Source: Chthonomonas sp. UBA6659 (GTDB taxonomy: Bacteria > Armatimonadota > Fimbriimonadia > Fimbriimonadales > Fimbriimonadaceae). Taken from it: a DNA stretch of 64,000 bases. The notes under the pieces are model-generated. The model was given only the letters and a program-made list of their open reading frames with translations, did not search any database and was not told the DNA's origin. The position numbers and the translations under genes were made by a program. Below, in pieces: positions 60,350 through 64,000 of this stretch. Where the stretch lies: assembly GCA_002455425.1 (NCBI GenBank), contig DKKT01000003.1, positions 17,366-81,365 on the forward strand, given 5' to 3'. The stretch's first letter is position 1; every line of letters starts with the position of its first letter.

Positions 60350-60784
60350 TCAGCCAGGTTCGCCGAGTTGACCGACCAGCAACACGTACCCGTCCGGGTC
60401 GTGGACCCTAACCTCGCCTGCGGGCATGTGGGGCGGGTGAGTCGGGGCGAAGATCATTCCCGAGCGCGGAAACTCATCCGAGGAGGCGCCGGCGTAGGTC
60501 CCTCCGTCCTGCACGCCCGCGTCGAGCATCGCCACCCGGTACGCCAGAACATCGTCCACGTGGAGATAGAAGAGAGCACCCTGGGCCCGGGGGTCGATGC
60601 ACCCGCTCGCCTTGGCCAGCATCAGATCACACCCCGGCCGCTTCAGCCGCGCCCAGTAGGGGTCGCCCTCTGGACCGAAACGCGAGTCCAAGCCGAAGCC
60701 CAACCGTAGATAGAATTCGATCGACGCGGTCACGTCGGCAACGTGAAGAAAGGGCACGAAACTCTGGATGGTGAAGGTGGACAT
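60350..60784 (-). CDS. VOC/glyoxalase-fold protein
   Basis: 144 residues. VOC fold, bleomycin-resistance/glyoxalase style (FVPFLHVADVTASIEFYLRLGFGL, ALFYLHVDDVLAYRVAMLDAG, VHDPDGYVLLVGQ). Start ATG 60784 has GGAG 7 nt upstream and CATAAT 11 nt upstream. Unlinked to the AraC gene except by position. Confidence 0.82.
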   Translation of the reverse strand: MSTFTIQSFVPFLHVADVTASIEFYLRLGFGLDSRFGPEGDPYWARLKRPGCDLMLAKASGCIDPRAQGALFYLHVDDVLAYRVAMLDAGVQDGGTYAGASSDEFPRSGMIFAPTHPPHMPAGEVRVHDPDGYVLLVGQLGEPG

Positions 60785-60853
60785 CGCGAGACTCCATTAT
60801 GCGACTGCCTGGACTCGCGGCGTTGCGCCCGCATTCGGGCCACCGCAACAGCG

Positions 60854-61870
60854 CTACCGGAACTGCTCTAGGAAGCGGAGATCGTTCTCCATGAACAGCC
60901 GTAGGTCGTCTACGCCGTGCGCCATCATCGGAATCCGTTCGACCCCGAGCCCAAATGCGAAGCCCGAGAACCGTTCGGTGTCGATCCCGAACGACTCGAG
61001 GATATTGGGGTGGACGAGTCCGGCTCCGCCCAATTCGACCCACCGACCGTCGAAGAGCTTCTGGGTCGAGATCGCATAGTCCACCCCGGGTTCGACGAAC
61101 GGGAAGAAGTCGGGACGGAATCGAATCTGGACGTCGTCGCCGAACATCTGCCGTGCGAACAACCCGAGGGTGCCCTTCAGGGTCGCCATCGACACGCCCT
61201 CGTCGACCATGAACGCGTCGACCTGATGGAACGTGTGCGAATGGGTGCGATCGACGGCCTCGTTCCTGTAACACCGTCCGATCGTGAAGAACCGAAACGG
61301 AGGCTTCCTCTGCTCGAACACGTGTCCTTGGAACGCGGTCGCCTGGGTCTTCAGGAGGAGCGAGTCGGTGATGTAGAACGTGTCCTGTTCGTCCATCGCC
61401 GGATGGTCCTCGGGGTAGTTCAGCACGTCGAAGTTGTAGCGGAACTCCTCGATATCGGGCGTCTCGATGTATTCGAAGCCGAGCCCGGAGAAGACGCGCT
61501 TGATCTTCTGCATCGTCATGTGCAGGATGTGCTCGCGCCCCATCGGGGGACGACGTCCAGGCAGGGTGACGTCGAGTTCCTCACGCGCGAATTGCTCGGC
61601 ACGTTCGGCGGCTTTCAGGGCTTCGAACCGCGCGCCAATCCGTTCCTCAAGCCGTGTCTTGGCGTCATTGACGGCCTTGCCGAATCCGGGTTTCTCCGCC
61701 GGAGGGATGTTCGCGAGATGCCGCATGAGGCCGGTCAGTTCACCGGTCTTTCCCAGAAACCGATTCTCGACCTGCCGCAGCGACAGCGTGTCGGGAGCGG
61801 TGTCGACTTCACCGTTGGCGAGCGTCTCGGCATCGGTAACGGCCTGCAGAACTTCGGCAAGTGCACTCAT
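60854..61870 (-). CDS. pheS: Phenylalanyl-tRNA synthetase alpha subunit
   Basis: 338 residues. N-terminal coiled region, then the class II core: GRCYRNEAVDRTHSHTFHQVDAFMV (motif 2), WVELGGAGLVHPNIL and FGLGVERIPMM (motif 3). The PheT partner, usually immediately downstream, is absent; a VOC gene follows instead. Start ATG 61870. Confidence 0.95.
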   Translation of the reverse strand: MSALAEVLQAVTDAETLANGEVDTAPDTLSLRQVENRFLGKTGELTGLMRHLANIPPAEKPGFGKAVNDAKTRLEERIGARFEALKAAERAEQFAREELDVTLPGRRPPMGREHILHMTMQKIKRVFSGLGFEYIETPDIEEFRYNFDVLNYPEDHPAMDEQDTFYITDSLLLKTQATAFQGHVFEQRKPPFRFFTIGRCYRNEAVDRTHSHTFHQVDAFMVDEGVSMATLKGTLGLFARQMFGDDVQIRFRPDFFPFVEPGVDYAISTQKLFDGRWVELGGAGLVHPNILESFGIDTERFSGFAFGLGVERIPMMAHGVDDLRLFMENDLRFLEQFR

Positions 61871-61922
61871 CGGTACCGGTATGCCCGATTCCGCGGGCAG
61901 TTTGCAACCGGTCCTGGGCGCG

Positions 61923-63209
61923 TCACTCGGACACCGGCGTTTCGAAGGTGGGGTTGCTGATGTCGTCGCCGATGACCTTGTGCACAAGGTCCTGATACCA
62001 GAACTTAAAGAAAAGGATGAGTAGAATCCCCGACGTCACGGCCAAGGCCAACGCTCCCCAACACCCGCCGCGCACCTTGGCATAGGTCTGGGCGGTTTCG
62101 AACTCGGCCTTGCCCGCGAGGGTCATCTGGTCCAGCGCACCCGGGACATCGCCGACCATTTCCCCCGTGGCGACCGCACCGACGAATTGTTCGGGAAAGA
62201 GCGTGCCGACCATCGCTTCCGAAAGTCGGGAACCTTCGCGCATCTTCGCGCCCGCGACTAGGAGTTCGTCCCGAACCGCATCGTTGGGAACGGCGTTGGC
62301 GGCGAGCGCCCATGCGACGTTCGGGACGATGCCGGAGCGCGAGATCATCGAAAGTACCCACGAGAAATAGCTCAAGTTTTCGTGGCGCGCTCGAGCCCCG
62401 AAGATCGGCCACTTGAGGCCGAGCCGGTGGCGCAAGCCGCGCATCTCGAGCCGGCCGAACCACCAGCGAAGGAAGAACACGAGGAACGTGATGAAGACGA
62501 GCACCGCGAGCAGAACCGGCAGCCGGGCCATCATTTCGCTTGGGATGGCCCCTTCCCCGCTTCCGGCCTCATACCGGTCGTACGCCCCGAGAAGCGAACG
62601 CGTGAGCCAAAACATCATCGGGATCGCGATCAGTGCGTTGGCGGCAAGGACCCACACGAACCAGAAAAAGCGCTTGAACCGGTGCGCGGTCCCGGCCTGC
62701 TCGGCAAGTACTTCGGCGGCCTGGGGGAGAAAGCCCCCGACCTCGCCTGCCCGCAGCGAACCGACCACGTTGCTGGGAAAGAGGTCGGGGTAGCGGGCGA
62801 GAGCGTCGCTCAGCGGCTTCCCCTCCGCGGTTTCGCGGGAGGCGGCGAGAAGCGCTTCGTGGAGTTCCGGCAATCGCAAATGCCGCGCGATGGTCTGCAA
62901 TGCCTGGGACGGTGCGATCCCCGCCTTGAGCTGCTGAGACAACTGGAGGAACAGAAAGTGCCGGGACGCGTCGCTGATCGACCGCGTCCGGGTCACGAGC
63001 AAGGACGGCGCGGTCGCCCGAACCGGGGCATGCGGTGCCGAAGCAGCGGGCCCTACCGTCGCGATGGGGGCGGGGCCGCCGCTGATCGACGTGACGCGCA
63101 GCCCGCGCAGATGGAGCGCATAAGTGGCTTGGTCGACGGTGTTGGCCTCGACGGTTCCGTCCAACATCCGCCCCCCGGTGTCTTCAGCCGTGTAGCGAAA
63201 GTACGGCAT
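61923..63209 (-). CDS. Type II secretion/type IV pilus inner-membrane protein (GspF/PilC)
   Basis: About 428 residues. N-terminal MPYFRYTAEDTGGRMLDGTVEA is the classic start. Two T2SSF domains (FLFLQLSQQLKAGIAPSQALQTIA; SYFSWVLSMISRSGIVPNVAWALA) flank membrane segments. It is the inner-membrane platform of type II secretion or type IV pili. Other machinery genes are not in this window. ATG 63209 overlaps the folK 3' end by 26 bp. Confidence 0.88.
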   Translation of the reverse strand: MPYFRYTAEDTGGRMLDGTVEANTVDQATYALHLRGLRVTSISGGPAPIATVGPAASAPHAPVRATAPSLLVTRTRSISDASRHFLFLQLSQQLKAGIAPSQALQTIARHLRLPELHEALLAASRETAEGKPLSDALARYPDLFPSNVVGSLRAGEVGGFLPQAAEVLAEQAGTAHRFKRFFWFVWVLAANALIAIPMMFWLTRSLLGAYDRYEAGSGEGAIPSEMMARLPVLLAVLVFITFLVFFLRWWFGRLEMRGLRHRLGLKWPIFGARARHENLSYFSWVLSMISRSGIVPNVAWALAANAVPNDAVRDELLVAGAKMREGSRLSEAMVGTLFPEQFVGAVATGEMVGDVPGALDQMTLAGKAEFETAQTYAKVRGGCWGALALAVTSGILLILFFKFWYQDLVHKVIGDDISNPTFETPVSE

Positions 63210-63747
63210 CTTCAACCCATCTTACGGCCGAGGCGTCGGATTCGGTGCGAGCAAGGAGATCGCCGATCGTTCCAAGCCCGGGGATGAAGCCGTTCGGATC
63301 GAGCTCGGCCAAGGGGGCAAGCACGAAGCGGCGCTCGGGAATTCGGGGGTGAGGCACTTCAAGGGCTCGTTCGCTGGATGCGCCGGGGGAGAAGCGGTAC
63401 CTCGCGACCCCGTATGTGAGCAGGTCGAGATCGATCTCGCGGGGACCGTTCTGCGTTCGTTCCTGTCGCCCGACGTCTTGCTCGACCTGCTTGAGGAGCC
63501 CGACGAGCGATCGCGGGGAGAGGTCCGTTTCGATCCAGCAAGCCGCGTTGTAGAAACGGGGCTGTTCGACCACGATCATCGGCTCGGTTTCGTAAACGGA
63601 GCTCACGGCAACGACTCGAACGTGCTTCGCCAGCCGATCGAGCGCCTCGTGCATGCGACCGAGCCGATCCCCGAGGTTCGAGCCAAGCCCGATCGCAGCG
63701 ACGACCCCGAAGGCAGGCTGCATCGGACGGGCGGCAAGGGGCGTCAT
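63184..63747 (-). CDS. folK: 2-amino-4-hydroxy-6-hydroxymethyldihydropteridine pyrophosphokinase
   Basis: About 187 residues. HPPK pattern: AAIGLGSNLGDRLG, SSVYETEPM, YNAACWIETDLSPRSLVGLLKQVEQDVGR and GPREIDLDLL, with ATP/metal Asp residues in the last motif. Folate pathway kinase transferring pyrophosphate from ATP. ATG 63747 has TACAAT exactly 6 nt upstream. Followed by the GspF gene, overlapping. Confidence 0.93.
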   Translation of the reverse strand: MTPLAARPMQPAFGVVAAIGLGSNLGDRLGRMHEALDRLAKHVRVVAVSSVYETEPMIVVEQPRFYNAACWIETDLSPRSLVGLLKQVEQDVGRQERTQNGPREIDLDLLTYGVARYRFSPGASSERALEVPHPRIPERRFVLAPLAELDPNGFIPGLGTIGDLLARTESDASAVRWVEDAVLSLHG

Positions 63748-63753
63748 GGAGGC

Positions 63754-63759
63754 ATTGTA
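63754..63759 (-). promoter_or_regulatory. -10 element for leaderless folK
   Basis: TACAAT on the minus strand, 6 nt from ATG 63747; no SD is visible. Confidence 0.6.
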
Positions 63760-63928
63760 CTGCTCGCCAAGACTCCCTTTCGGGTCCTGTCGAACATCGA
63801 GATCGTGCCCGCAAACTTCGTCGGGCTGAGTGCGTTCTTCGGGTGCACGGCGACGCATCCGCACTCGCCCAACTCCGGCCCCACCGCCCGTCCACCGCCG
63901 GCATGAGACTGAGGCAACCTTGGATGGC

Positions 63929-64000
<72 letters not shown>

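Overview
The window is GC-rich bacterial chromosome, densely packed on both strands, with housekeeping genes throughout and no insertion sequence, prophage or CRISPR array that I can see. Cohesin-less dockerin tails, many secreted beta-propeller, HEAT and PQQ-like proteins, a GHL10 hydrolase and frequent SD-less starts with a -10 hexamer just upstream suggest an Armatimonadota/Fimbriimonadia-like organism. That assignment is inference from protein style, not from a phylogenetic marker search.

Layout. 1-9.8 kb: signal peptidase I, a PadR regulator divergent from a PDZ-alpha/beta hydrolase with a perfect operator between them, exonuclease III divergent from a P-loop kinase, a GNAT protein, an Ada-type alkylation repair protein, then an overlapping run parA-parB-GNAT-nitrilase. 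9.8-14.6 kb (minus): asnS, nusA, ylxR, infB; the nusA leader holds an extended -10 promoter followed by an intrinsic terminator, which looks like an attenuator. 14.7-21.3 kb: two large exported proteins sharing a C-terminal module plus paired dockerin repeats, one a matrixin-like metalloprotease with near-identical Ig-like repeats. 21.5-28.3 kb: lysA coupled to an M50 protease, a GHL10 hydrolase, an LmeA/DUF2993-like protein and a large GxDxY-repeat/HEAT protein.

28.3-31.1 kb is the conserved rpmH-rnpA-yidD-yidC-khpB cluster; rnpA has no ATG, GTG or TTG in frame before its conserved N-terminus. 31.1-37.9 kb: an exported protein, tmRNA (tag ANNNYAYAA), an M48 peptidase, a spermidine synthase-like gene, L32, L33, an S4 protein and an MBL-fold hydrolase. 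38-48.5 kb: a barrel-like exported protein, a nested-hairpin intergenic element, a LURP-one protein, a DASS transporter, a PQQ-like lipoprotein, GerMN and amidase, and a degenerate ADP-ribosylglycohydrolase fusion. 48.6-55.4 kb: a seven-blade propeller-lipase fusion and three lipoprotein-type genes, one apparently frameshifted. 55.5-64 kb: a trans-sulfuration PLP enzyme, an ECF sigma/anti-sigma pair facing an exported propeller protein, two VOC proteins with an AraC regulator, pheS, a type II secretion/type IV pilus inner-membrane protein, folK and a truncated tRNA-Val.

The dominant architectural signal is transcriptional. Many genes have a TANNNT or CATAAT hexamer 5-10 nt before the start codon and no Shine-Dalgarno sequence, so leaderless mRNAs are probably common. 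A minority, including several exported proteins, nusA and rpmH, have a clear SD instead.
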